The notes below the pieces were generated by a model that made no database searches, was not told the DNA's origin, and was given only the letters and a program-made list of their open reading frames with translations. A program made the position numbers and the translations under genes. Of a stretch of DNA of 64,000 nt, positions 33,965-42,554 are shown in pieces. The stretch lies in NCBI RefSeq assembly GCF_001005085.2, contig NZ_LBMU02000040.1, forward strand, positions 141,997 to 205,996. The letters run 5' to 3'. This DNA comes from Streptomyces humi (GTDB lineage Bacteria > Actinomycetota > Actinomycetes > Streptomycetales > Streptomycetaceae). How positions within the stretch are numbered: the first letter of the stretch is position 1; each line of letters starts with the position of its first letter.

Positions 33965-35920
33965 TTACGGGCGCCAGTCGATCAGGAGGCCGTCGTACAG
34001 CTCCGCGTCCGTGAGCTCCAGGGGGGTCGGGCCCGCGTGGAAGAAGGCCGTGTTGCCGGTCTTCAGCTTGCGGAGGTAGTCGAAGGCCTTGTTCTCGTGC
34101 TCGCCGAACGCGACGAAGGAGAAGAAGACCGAGGGGTGGGACTTCGCGGCGTCCGTGAGGGACTGGGTGGCCGGGGTCTTCGCGTCCGGGGCGCCGTCCG
34201 TCTGGAAGACGACGAGGGCGGGGGTGCCGGGGGTGGTGTTCGCGTCGTAGTGGGCGAGTACGGCTTCCACGGCCGCGTGGTAGCTGGTACGGCCCATCCG
34301 GCCGAGGCCGGCGTGCGCCTCGTCGATGGCGTTCTCGGGGGAGGCCTGGGTGAGGTCCGTGGTGCCGTCGACCTCGGTGGAGAAGAAGACGACGTGCACG
34401 GTGGGGGTGTCACCGGGCGGGGTGAGGTGGGTGGCGAGGGCGAGGGTCTGGTCGGCGAGGGCCTGCGCGGAGCCGTCCTTGTAGTACGACCGCATGCTCG
34501 CGGAGCGGTCGAGGACGAGGTAGGTGACGGCGTCGGCGGTGGAGAGGCCGGCCTTGGTGAGGGCGAGGCGGGCGGCGTCGTCGCCACCGGCCTCGGCTTC
34601 GCCTTCGGCCCCCTCGTCCCCACCCGCACCACCCGTGACGGTTTCGTCGTCGGCCGCGGGTGGCCCCTGCGGGGCGGACTCGCCGTCGGCGGCTGCGGCG
34701 GGGGCCGCCTCATCCGTACCGGCCGAGAAGACATCAGGCTCCGGCGTCAGCCGAATAACAGCCTCGACGTCCCCCTGGGCCGCGGGTGCGGATTCACCGG
34801 CGACCGCGGTGGCGGGTTCGGCGGCGGCTGTGGTGACGGGGTCGCCGGTGGCTGTGGGCTCGCCGGTGGCCGCGGCTGCGGGTTCGGTGGTGGCCGCGGT
34901 GGTGGATTCGGTGGTCACAGCGGGTTCGGCCTCGGACGCCTCCACCGGCTCCGCCGTGACTCCGGCTTCCGGCTCGGACGCCTTCACCGGCTCCGCCGTG
35001 ACTCCGGCTTCCGGCTCGGACGCCTTCACCGGCTCCGCCGTGACTTCGGCTTCCGGCTCGGACGCCTTCACCGGCTCCGCCGTGGCTTCGGCCTTCGGCT
35101 CGGGCTCGGCCACCGGCTCCGCCGTGGCTTCGGCCTTCGGCTCGGGCTCGGCCACCGGCTCCGCCGTGGCTTCGGCCTTCGGCTCGCCCGTGGCTTCGGG
35201 CTGCGCCTCGGGCACCGGTGCGGCCTCGGCTTCGGCGGTGGTCGGCTCCGCCGACGTCTCCGCATCGGCCTCGGGCTCGGCGGCCGGCTCGGCCGCCGCC
35301 TCGGCCTTGGTCTCCGCCTCGGCAGGGGTCGGCTCCGCCGTGGTGTCGGCGTCGGCTTCCGGCTCCGCCGTGGGCTCGGCCGTCGCTTCGGTGGTGGCCT
35401 CGGGCTCCGGTGCGGGTTCGGTCTCGGCGGTGGTCGGCTCTGCCGTCACCTCGGCCGAGGCCTCCGCCTCGGCAGGGGTCGGCTGCGCCGTGGTGTCGGC
35501 GTCGGCTTCCGGCTCCGCCGATGTCTCCGCGCCGGCCTCGGGCTCGGCTGTGGCGTCCGCCTCGGGCTCGGCGGTCGGCTCTGCCGTCACCTCGGCCGCG
35601 GCCTCCGCCTCCGCCTCGGCCGTCGGCTCGGGCTCCGGCTTGGGGGTCGGCTCTGCCGTCGGCTCGGGGGTCGGGGGCAGTTCTGGTTCGATCGTGCGGG
35701 ATGCCTGCTTCGGCACCGTCACGTTGTCGAACGCCGCCGAGACGAGGTCGTGCTCGTCGTTCTCCGCCGGGCGGGGTTCCGGAACCGCCGTCGGTGTCTG
35801 AGCTTCCGCTTCTTGTGCCGATGTCGACTGCGAAGGGAGCTGGTCCGCACCCTCTGCTTCGGCGGGGCGCGGCTTTCGCGACCTGCCGAATGCGTTCCGC
35901 AGGAGAGTGAGAATGCCCAT
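33965..35920 (-). CDS. repeat-rich protein with C-terminal von Willebrand A domain
   Basis: 651 residues. After a basic N-terminus (MGILTLLRNAFGRSRKPRP), residues about 70-440 are a low-complexity tract of Ala, Glu, Pro and Thr with several 14-residue tandem units (KASEPEAGVTAEPV and relatives). The last 200 residues form a VWA domain with the MIDAS pattern DRSAS (LVLDRSASMRSYY near 470), a downstream Thr and DGAPD. There is no signal peptide or membrane segment, so a cytoplasmic metal-dependent binding role, as in TerY-like proteins, is inferred. ATG 35920 has GAAGGG 8 bases upstream. Nothing adjacent points to its partner. Confidence 0.8.
   Translation of the reverse strand: MGILTLLRNAFGRSRKPRPAEAEGADQLPSQSTSAQEAEAQTPTAVPEPRPAENDEHDLVSAAFDNVTVPKQASRTIEPELPPTPEPTAEPTPKPEPEPTAEAEAEAAAEVTAEPTAEPEADATAEPEAGAETSAEPEADADTTAQPTPAEAEASAEVTAEPTTAETEPAPEPEATTEATAEPTAEPEADADTTAEPTPAEAETKAEAAAEPAAEPEADAETSAEPTTAEAEAAPVPEAQPEATGEPKAEATAEPVAEPEPKAEATAEPVAEPEPKAEATAEPVKASEPEAEVTAEPVKASEPEAGVTAEPVKASEPEAGVTAEPVEASEAEPAVTTESTTAATTEPAAAATGEPTATGDPVTTAAAEPATAVAGESAPAAQGDVEAVIRLTPEPDVFSAGTDEAAPAAAADGESAPQGPPAADDETVTGGAGGDEGAEGEAEAGGDDAARLALTKAGLSTADAVTYLVLDRSASMRSYYKDGSAQALADQTLALATHLTPPGDTPTVHVVFFSTEVDGTTDLTQASPENAIDEAHAGLGRMGRTSYHAAVEAVLAHYDANTTPGTPALVVFQTDGAPDAKTPATQSLTDAAKSHPSVFFSFVAFGEHENKAFDYLRKLKTGNTAFFHAGPTPLELTDAELYDGLLIDWRP
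34947..35198 (-). repeat. six 42-bp tandem units in the VWA-protein gene
   Basis: Units begin at 34947, 34989, 35031, 35073, 35115 and 35157 with GGCTCCGCCGTG on the plus strand; each is 14 codons, so copy-number change would keep the frame. Two subtypes occur: KASEPEAxVTAEPV and AEPEPKAEATAEPV. Confidence 0.92.
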
Positions 35921-36097
35921 GTGCGCAACCCTTCGCGTGAGTTGATACCCGTCAATCGCTGGCCAGGACGGACACGTAAGGTTAGCGGCCCCAGGTTGCG
36001 ATCTTGGGGAGGGTCGATGACTCCTGTCCGGCGTCCGGCGGTCGAGTCCGGGCGCGGCCGTCAACTTCCCCTCGGTTACTCGCGGTTCACCTTCCGT

Positions 36098-38062
36098 TCA
36101 GTGCGGGGAGGCGATCGCCCTGGCCGCCGCCACCTCCTGGCGGAGCGGTTCGAGAACGCTGTCCGGCGGGCCCGTGAGATCCGTGCGGACCGAGATCAGG
36201 GTCTCGGACTCACGGACGCCCGTCGCCAGCTCGCGCAGTTGCAGGGCGACCTGGTCCACCTCGGCCCGGGACGGCGGAGGCGCCCCGTGCCGTACCCGTA
36301 CCCGGGCCGCCGTCGTCGCGTCGACGATCCGTTCCACGGCCACCACCAGCGGCCACCAGGCCGCCGCCCGGCGACCCGTGGGCGGCGGCTCTGTCAGGGC
36401 GCGCTGGAACTCGGTGCGGATGGTGGACAGGTCGCGGTAGAGGCGGCGGCGCATCCGCGCGCGGCCGGCGGCATCGGGGCCGTCGGCGCCGTCGGAGCCG
36501 TCCTTGAAGGCCAGCTCGACATAGGCCGCCGTGTCCGCCACCGCGTCGGCGAGACGGTCGCCGACCCGGGTGCGCCAGCTCTCCGGCCACAGCAGGTACC
36601 CGGCGACCAGGGCGATCGCGCAGCCCATCAGGGAGTCCAGGAGGCGGGGCAGGAGCAGCGCCGTGCCCTGGTGGTTCAGCACGTCGGAGAGGAGGAGGAT
36701 CACCGGCGTGATGGCCGCCGTCTGGAAGCCGTACCCACGCGGGGTGAGAGCCGGGATCAGGGGGGCCAAAACCATCATCACCGGTACGTCCCACCAGCCG
36801 CGCGGCACCAGGGTGAGGACGGTCGCCGCCACCACCAGGCCCGCCACGGTGCCCAGCGCGCGCAGCAGGGCGCGGGAGAAGACCGAGCCGAAGTCCGGCT
36901 TGAGGACGAACGTGATGGTGAGGGCGACCCAGTAGGAACGGGGGACGGGGACGAGGGAGACCAGGGCCTGCGCGATGCCGATGCACAGGGCGAGGCGGAT
37001 GCCGTAGCGCCAGGAGTTGGCGGAGAGCACGACGTTGCGGGCGGCGCGGGCGGTGCGGATGCCGAGCGCGGCCGGGCGGCCGAGGCGGTCGTCGATGCCC
37101 CGCGGGTCGACGTCGGGGCTGGTGGCGACCTCGGCGACGTGCCGCAGGGCATGGTCGACGGCCCGGCCGGTCTCGTTGACCGGTTCGGGCAGGTGGAGCC
37201 CGGTCGGGCCGGTGTAGCCGGTCTCGATGGCGTCGGCGAGGTGCCGGACCGCCGCCGGGACCTCGGGCGGCAGCGGTCGCGCCGCCAGCCGGACCGCGGG
37301 GGCGGCTTCCACCACCGGGGTGATCGCGTTCAACTGGGCGAGCATCCGGGTGAGTTCGCGGTTGCGGCCCCGGTAGCGGGCCCGCCGGGCCAGGATCAGG
37401 TCGTACGACTGGTTCAGTGACTGGGTGACGGTGTGCCGGGCGCGGTCGTACGCCTCGCCGTCGCCGGTGTCGCTCACGGTCAGCAGGTCGGCGACGGTGC
37501 GGTAGGAGGCGGCGACCGCCGAGCGTTCCGGTACGCCCGAGCGCAGCGGCCAGGCCAGCAGGGCGAGCAGGAGGACGAGCAGGCCGCCGCCGGTCATCAG
37601 GACGGGGGTCAGCCACCAGGCGCCGGGCAGCGGCAGACCGGCACCGATGACGGAGTTGAGCAGGAGGAGGAGGCCGGAGACGGAGGACACCGCGCCGATC
37701 GTCGAGATCATCCCGGAGAGCAGCGCGACGACGGTGACGACGGCGACCGTCAGCCAGCCCTGGCCGTAGACCAGGGAGCCCAGGGTGACGCCGACGGCGC
37801 CGAAGAGCTGGGGGACCGCGATGTTGAGGATCCGCATGCGGTAGGCGTCGGCGGTGTCGCCGATGACCCCGGACAGGGCGCCCATCGAGGCGAGCGCGCC
37901 GTACGCGGGCTGTCCGGCCGCGAGCCCCACGGCGAGCGGCAGGGCCATGCCGAGCGCGGCGCGGGCGAGGGCGGGCCAGTTGAGAGGCGCTGCCTGCTGG
38001 GGCCGGAGGTTCCTCACCAGCCAGTCGGGGGGTGTGAGGCCGATGGGGAACTCGCGGGACAT
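36098..38062 (-). CDS. FUSC family membrane transporter
   Basis: 654 residues with two clusters of membrane helices (about 32-180 and 335-480) separated by soluble regions, the layout of fusaric-acid/aromatic-acid exporter (FUSC, AaeB/YccS-like) proteins. The second cluster has SYWVALTITFVLKPDFGSVFSRALLRALGTVAG (read in parts), the most conserved family segment, with the FVLKPDFG motif. A C-terminal helical cytoplasmic domain follows. It probably exports toxic organic acids by proton antiport. ATG 38062 begins 29 bases after the alpha/beta hydrolase stop, so the two are one operon and may act on the same compound. Confidence 0.88.
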   Translation of the reverse strand: MSREFPIGLTPPDWLVRNLRPQQAAPLNWPALARAALGMALPLAVGLAAGQPAYGALASMGALSGVIGDTADAYRMRILNIAVPQLFGAVGVTLGSLVYGQGWLTVAVVTVVALLSGMISTIGAVSSVSGLLLLLNSVIGAGLPLPGAWWLTPVLMTGGGLLVLLLALLAWPLRSGVPERSAVAASYRTVADLLTVSDTGDGEAYDRARHTVTQSLNQSYDLILARRARYRGRNRELTRMLAQLNAITPVVEAAPAVRLAARPLPPEVPAAVRHLADAIETGYTGPTGLHLPEPVNETGRAVDHALRHVAEVATSPDVDPRGIDDRLGRPAALGIRTARAARNVVLSANSWRYGIRLALCIGIAQALVSLVPVPRSYWVALTITFVLKPDFGSVFSRALLRALGTVAGLVVAATVLTLVPRGWWDVPVMMVLAPLIPALTPRGYGFQTAAITPVILLLSDVLNHQGTALLLPRLLDSLMGCAIALVAGYLLWPESWRTRVGDRLADAVADTAAYVELAFKDGSDGADGPDAAGRARMRRRLYRDLSTIRTEFQRALTEPPPTGRRAAAWWPLVVAVERIVDATTAARVRVRHGAPPPSRAEVDQVALQLRELATGVRESETLISVRTDLTGPPDSVLEPLRQEVAAARAIASPH

Positions 38063-38091
38063 GTGCCCATTATCGGGGTACGTGCTCGGGC

Positions 38092-38883
38092 TTACGGTGC
38101 TCGGTCCACGCGCGCCAGGAACTCCCCCAGCACCCGGTTGAACTCCGCCGGGCGTTCCAGGTTCGGCATGTGGGCCGAGCCGTCGATCACCCGGAGGGCC
38201 GCGTCGGGGAGGAGGGCGTGCATGGCCTCGGCGTCGGAGACGGGGGTGAACTCGTCGTCCGCGCCGACCACCACCAGGGCCGGGACGGTGACCCTCGTCA
38301 GCAGGGGACGGTAGTCGGGGCGTTCGGCCCGGCCGCGCAGGGCGGCCGCCGCGCCCTCGGGGTCCGTCGCCGTCATCATGCCGTGGACGTGGGCCCGCAC
38401 GGCCGGGGCGGCGTCGGGGGCGACCATCTTCGCCAGCACCTCGTCGGCGTAGCCCCGCATGCCCTCGCGCAGGAGCCGGTCGGCCGTCGCGTTGCGGGCC
38501 CGCCTGCCCTCCGGGGTCTCGGGGGCGGGGAAGGTGTCCGCCAGGACCAGGCCGCGGACGCGGGCGGGGCCGAGGCGGTCGTAGCACTCCATCGCGATCT
38601 GGCCGCCCATGGAGAGGCCCGCGACGACACAGGCCGGTACGCCCAGTGCGTCGAGCAGGTCCTCGAGGTCGGCGGCGAAGCGGGAGAGCGGGGTGATGCC
38701 GGGAGTGACCGGGGAGGCGCCGTAGCCGCGCAGGTCGGGGGCGATGACGCGGCGGCCGGCGGAGAAGGCCGTCAGCTGGGGGCGCCACATCGTGCGGTCG
38801 AACGGGTGGCCGTGGATCAGGAGGAGGGGGGTGGGTGTGGCGGAACATGGACCTTTGTCGTCATATGCGAGGCAGGGGGGCAT
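38092..38883 (-). CDS. alpha/beta hydrolase (enol-lactonase-like)
   Basis: 263 residues. The oxyanion motif LLLIHGHPFDRTMWRPQ is near 20-36, the nucleophile elbow GLSMGGQIAM near 89-98, the acid in VVGADDEFTPV near 205-215 and the catalytic His in IDGSAHMPNLE near 235. The size and motifs match 3-oxoadipate enol-lactonases and related esterases; substrate not known. Its promoter region is shared with the divergent MocR regulator gene, so it is a likely target. The FUSC transporter gene follows in the same operon. Confidence 0.88.
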   Translation of the reverse strand: MPPCLAYDDKGPCSATPTPLLLIHGHPFDRTMWRPQLTAFSAGRRVIAPDLRGYGASPVTPGITPLSRFAADLEDLLDALGVPACVVAGLSMGGQIAMECYDRLGPARVRGLVLADTFPAPETPEGRRARNATADRLLREGMRGYADEVLAKMVAPDAAPAVRAHVHGMMTATDPEGAAAALRGRAERPDYRPLLTRVTVPALVVVGADDEFTPVSDAEAMHALLPDAALRVIDGSAHMPNLERPAEFNRVLGEFLARVDRAP

Positions 38884-38909
38884 GTGATCGACCCTAGGTT
38901 CCGGTAACT

Positions 38910-38944
38910 CCTCGGTGCAATAAGATCTTTGCCCTCGGTGCAAT
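38910..38944. promoter_or_regulatory. direct repeats CCTCGGTGCAAT, candidate MocR operator
   Basis: Two identical 12-base copies at 38910-38921 and 38933-38944, 23 bases apart from start to start (about two helical turns), in the 72-base gap between the divergent alpha/beta hydrolase and MocR genes. MocR regulators are known to bind direct repeats in such positions. Confidence 0.65.
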
Positions 38945-38955
38945 GTGGAGGGGTC

Positions 38956-40389
38956 ATGGACGACTTCCGGGGGATCGCCGACCGGATCGCTCTGGACATC
39001 GCGCGGGGGCGGCTGCGGGCGGGGCAACGGCTGCCCCCGCAGCGGGCGTTCGCGCGGCGGCACGGGATCGCCGCCTCGACGGCCGGGCGGGTGTACGCCG
39101 AACTCGTGCGGCGTGGGCTGGTGGTGGGCGAGGTCGGACGCGGCACCTTCGTCCGGGCCACGGCGGACCTGCCGCGGAGCTGGGCGCTCGTCGAGGACAG
39201 GAACGGCGACCGGAACGGGGGCAGGGGCAGGGACGGGGGCAGGGACGAGAACAGGAACGGGGGCAGGGACGGGGACGGGGACGAGGGGCCGGGCGGGGGC
39301 GGTGGAGGTGCCGGGCGCGTCAACCTGGAGCTCAACTACCCCGTGGTGGCCGGGCAGGCGGAGCTGCTGGCGCCGGCCCTCGCTCCCCTGCTCCGGGCCG
39401 ACGCGCTCACCGTCGCCCTGCGGCCCGCACCCGCCGACGGCACCCCGGACGCCCGGGAGGCCGTCGCCGCGCTGCTGGCCACCGGCGGCTGGCGACCCGA
39501 CCCGGGCCGTGTCCTCTTCACCGGCAACGCCCGGCAGGCCATCGCCGCCACCCTGGCCTCCCTGGTACCGCCGGGCGGCCGGGTCGGGGTGGAGCCGCTG
39601 ACGTATCCGCTGGTCAAGGAGGTCGCCGGGCGGCTCTCCGTCACTCTCGTGCCGGTGGCCACGGACGACGAGGGGCCGGTCGTGGAGTCGGTGCTCGCCG
39701 CGCACCGGTCGGGGCCGCTCTCCGCCCTCTACCTCCAGCCGACCCTGCACAACCCGACGTCCCTGACCGTGCCGGCCGGGCGGCGGGAGCATCTCGCGCG
39801 TGCCGTCCGCGACCTGGGGCTGCCGGTCGTGGAGGACCGGATCTGGTCCTTCCTGCACGGCGGTGCCGAGCCGCCGCTGGCCGCCCTCGCCCCGGAGCAG
39901 GTCCACCTCGTGGACGGGCTCTCCAAGCGGGTCGCGCCCGGACTCACCGTCGGGTTCGCCGTCGTACCGCGGGACCGGGTGGCGGCGGTGGCGGACGCCG
40001 TGCGCTCCGGGGGGTGGGGCGCGGGGGCGTTCGCGCTGGAGGCGGCCGTGCGGTGGCTCGGGGACGGGACCGTGGCGCGGCTCGCCGAGGCCAAGCGGGC
40101 ACAGGCCCGGCGCCGTCAGGGGATCCTCCGCGAGGCGCTCGACGGGTTCGCCGTACGGGCCGATCCCGGCGGGTACTTCGCCTGGTGGGAGCTGCCGGCG
40201 CCGTGGCGGGCCGACGAGTTCACGGCGGTCGCGGCGGCGCACGGGATCGCGATCACGCCCGGCACCGCCTTCCGTGTCGACCCGAGGCGGACACCGGACG
40301 CGGTACGCCTCGGGCTCGCGTCGACGGAGGAACCGGAACTGGCGGGCGCGCTGTGCACCCTGGCCCGCCTCGCGGCCCGACACCCCTGA
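38956..40389 (+). CDS. MocR-type regulator: GntR helix-turn-helix fused to PLP aminotransferase
   Basis: 477 residues. A GntR winged helix at about 1-75 (LPPQRAFARRHGIAASTAGRVY region) is joined by a Gly/Asp/Arg/Asn repeat linker (about 85-118) to a fold-type I aminotransferase domain. The PLP lysine is in LVDGLSKRVAPGLTVGF near 320, with PTLHNPTS and AEDR-type VVEDRIW upstream. Such proteins bind pyridoxal phosphate and usually act as activators or repressors without full aminotransferase activity. The direct repeats just upstream are a likely binding site. ATG 38956 has GGAGGGG upstream. Confidence 0.9.
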   Translation: MDDFRGIADRIALDIARGRLRAGQRLPPQRAFARRHGIAASTAGRVYAELVRRGLVVGEVGRGTFVRATADLPRSWALVEDRNGDRNGGRGRDGGRDENRNGGRDGDGDEGPGGGGGGAGRVNLELNYPVVAGQAELLAPALAPLLRADALTVALRPAPADGTPDAREAVAALLATGGWRPDPGRVLFTGNARQAIAATLASLVPPGGRVGVEPLTYPLVKEVAGRLSVTLVPVATDDEGPVVESVLAAHRSGPLSALYLQPTLHNPTSLTVPAGRREHLARAVRDLGLPVVEDRIWSFLHGGAEPPLAALAPEQVHLVDGLSKRVAPGLTVGFAVVPRDRVAAVADAVRSGGWGAGAFALEAAVRWLGDGTVARLAEAKRAQARRRQGILREALDGFAVRADPGGYFAWWELPAPWRADEFTAVAAAHGIAITPGTAFRVDPRRTPDAVRLGLASTEEPELAGALCTLARLAARHP

Positions 40390-40415
40390 CGAGGGCTCCG
40401 ACGCGGGCCGGCCGG

Positions 40416-41483
40416 TCACGTGACGGGCATGTTCTGGTCCGAGGACGGTGTGTCCGTCCTCAGCGAGCCGGGATCGGCCGTGCCGGTGTCCGGTTCCCGG
40501 AGCGCCGCCGGGCGGCGGCGGGCGTAGCGGCTGAGCCAGGCCAGCAGGGCGACCGTCAGGCCGAGGGCGAGGAGCAGCCAGGAGACCGTGCGGAGGGTGG
40601 CCGTCAGGGCGTCGTAGACGGCGGCCGCGGCCGGGTGCGGGACGTCGGACGGCAGGCCGGCCAGGGTGAGGGCGCGGCCGGCCGACAGGGCGAGGCCGAG
40701 CAGGGCGCCGCCCAGCGCCGTGCCCAGCGCGGTCGCGGTGACGGCGCGGCGGCGGCGGACGGCGAGGGCGATACCGCCGGCCGCGAAGACGACGGCGGCG
40801 ACGGGCAGCCAGAACCCGGCGACTTCGAGCACGTGGAACCCCTTCCGGAGCCGGTCCAGTTCGGCGGCCGGGAGGACGGCGACCGCCGTGTGCTGGACCG
40901 GGATACGGGCCGCGAGCGGCACATGGTCGTGGGCGAGCTGGTCCCTGACCTGTGCGGTGACCGGGGCGAGGTCGACGGTCACGGCCTCCTCGCGCTCGTC
41001 CTGGAGGGCGCGCAGCACGGCGTCATGGGTGGCCCGGTTGCCGGCGTCCCAGGCCAGCCGGAAGGCCCGGGTCTGGGTGAAGGAGCGGACCGCCTCGTGG
41101 ACGAACGGAGCCACCGTGCCCTGCATGGGCGGGCCGACGTCCACCTCGCGCATGATGCCGTCGCCGACGGTGTCCGCCACCGCGTCCCGGACGTCCGGGT
41201 CCTCGGCCAGCGGTGCCATCGTGGTGACGTACTGTCCGGTGTCCGCCAGCCCGTACGCCGCCCAGGCCGACAGCGCCCCGAACGGCAGGAGCAGACCCGA
41301 CAGCGTGATCAGCAGGGCCGACAGGGCGTGCCGGAACCGGGGGCGCCGGGCGGTCCACGCCGGCCGCGCGCCACGGGCGGGCCGGAGGGCGCCGGCCGCC
41401 GCGCGCCGGGTGGTCCGTGTGGGCCACGGGGTCCGTGCGGCCCGTGCGCGGCCCGGCGGCCGCCGTACGGGCCCGGGGAGCAC
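40416..41483 (-). CDS. membrane protein of unknown function
   Basis: 355 residues, not recognised. After an Arg/Pro/Ala-rich N-terminus (about 45 residues), one membrane segment lies at about 50-75 (LSALLITLSGLLLPFGALSAW), then an extracellular-looking domain of 140 residues (DTGQYVTTMAPLAEDPDVRDAVADTV region), then three further helices (about 218-240, 247-270, 295-320) and a Pro/Asp-rich tail. Only the layout can be described. GTG 41483 was chosen because GGAGG lies 10 bases upstream; TTG 41504 and GTG 41492 are alternatives. Convergent with the MocR gene. Confidence 0.7.
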   Translation of the reverse strand: MLPGPVRRPPGRARAARTPWPTRTTRRAAAGALRPARGARPAWTARRPRFRHALSALLITLSGLLLPFGALSAWAAYGLADTGQYVTTMAPLAEDPDVRDAVADTVGDGIMREVDVGPPMQGTVAPFVHEAVRSFTQTRAFRLAWDAGNRATHDAVLRALQDEREEAVTVDLAPVTAQVRDQLAHDHVPLAARIPVQHTAVAVLPAAELDRLRKGFHVLEVAGFWLPVAAVVFAAGGIALAVRRRRAVTATALGTALGGALLGLALSAGRALTLAGLPSDVPHPAAAAVYDALTATLRTVSWLLLALGLTVALLAWLSRYARRRPAALREPDTGTADPGSLRTDTPSSDQNMPVT

Positions 41484-41856
41484 TGAGGGCACGCCTCCAG
41501 GCAATCCGCTGAGGGCCGGTCAGGCGAGCGGTACGACTGCATTCGGGGGTATCGCGGACACCGGCCGGGCCGAACGGGCGACACGGCGGCCGTCCGCGCC
41601 GGAAACCCCTGGCGCGCCGCGCTCCGGTGGAGGGCTGGGCCGAACGGGTGTTTCCTGGATCCGGGTGCGGCTTCCGGTCTTCCGGAGCCGGAGAGCCGGA
41701 GCCCCGCCGGGATGTCGCCGGGTGCCCGCATCGGCCCCGGTGACCGGTGAGGGAAAAAGGGGAACGCGTGGGCCCCGGCCGTGACGGCGGGGCCCACGCG
41801 TGTGCGGCGGAACGGCTCGTGTGCCGTGGAACGGCCGCGGGAGCCGCCCGCGGTGG
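41484..41856. other. intergenic region with one terminator
   Basis: 373 bases without a supported gene on either strand. The only clear element is the hairpin at 41764-41801. The promoter for the minus-strand membrane protein gene ending at 40416 must lie in the left part. Confidence 0.5.
41764..41801 (-). terminator. terminator after the 41857-42297 gene
   Basis: A 13-base perfect outer stem (41764-41776 with 41789-41801) and an inner GCCG/CGGC continuation, 55 bases beyond the minus-strand stop. Confidence 0.75.
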
Positions 41857-42297
41857 CTATCGGATGCGGTGTCCGGCCGCGTCCTCGTGGGTGTAGAACC
41901 GGTAGAACATCAGGATCAGGGTGACGAAGGCGACGGTCAGGGCCATGCCGATGGACCGCAGGATCGCGTCGCCGGACGAGCTGTACAGGAAACCGAACGC
42001 GATGCCGGCGAACGCCGCCCACACCGCCGCGTGCAGTTCCCGGGGCAGCCGGGGGGCGTAGGTCATGACCGCCCACAACACGACCGCGAACACGATGGCG
42101 CTCACGAAGCCGGTCAGCAGGTTCCAGCCGGTGATCGGCCCGCCGGCCCGGCGGTTCGCCGCGACCCAGTCGCCGTAGATCAGCCCGGTCACGACGGAGA
42201 TGGCGATCCGGGCCCGGGTGTGGGTCCGGGCGCTGAAGATGTCGGGAGTACGACCACCCCGGGTCATGCCCCCGGTCGTCGGTGCCGCTTGAGCCAT
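41857..42297 (-). CDS. small four-helix membrane protein
   Basis: 146 residues, not recognised by family. A soluble N-terminus (about 30 residues) is followed by four hydrophobic helices at about 33-48, 62-84, 92-110 and 118-138 and a short basic tail. WNLLTGFVSAIVFAVVLWAV and ILRSIGMALTVAFVTLILMF are the clearest. The ribosome site GAGAGGAG lies 8 bases before ATG 42297. It is divergent from the membrane SpoIIE phosphatase and may be co-regulated, but nothing shows a link. Confidence 0.72.
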   Translation of the reverse strand: MAQAAPTTGGMTRGGRTPDIFSARTHTRARIAISVVTGLIYGDWVAANRRAGGPITGWNLLTGFVSAIVFAVVLWAVMTYAPRLPRELHAAVWAAFAGIAFGFLYSSSGDAILRSIGMALTVAFVTLILMFYRFYTHEDAAGHRIR

Positions 42298-42445
42298 GCG
42301 AGCGCTCCTCTCTCCTCGTCCCCACCTTCCAGGGCACACCTGCGGGTACCCCCTGGCAAGTCGGCCGCACCACATTTGTCACGCGGTTCCGGACGAGCCC
42401 CGACGGGCCGACGAGCCGTCCGGCGCACGACGCCCGTGCGACGGC

Positions 42446-42523
42446 GGTACGACGCCGGTGACGGGTGCTACGACGTGCGGTACGACGGCGGTGACCGGTG
42501 CTACGACGTGCGGTACGACGTGC
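42446..42523. repeat. 33-bp tandem repeats upstream of the membrane phosphatase gene
   Basis: Two full 33-base units (42446-42478, 42479-42511) that differ at two positions and a 12-base partial third unit, each containing CTACGACGTGC. They end 31 bases before the GTG, so they lie in the promoter or leader region. Confidence 0.85.
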
Positions 42524-42554
42524 GGCCCGTCCACGCCCGTGTTTCCCTGACTTC

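Noticed and set aside
38092..40419. Long minus-strand frame extending past the alpha/beta hydrolase start
   Set aside because: It is antisense to the MocR gene, which has clear domains; the hydrolase start at 38883 fits its family.
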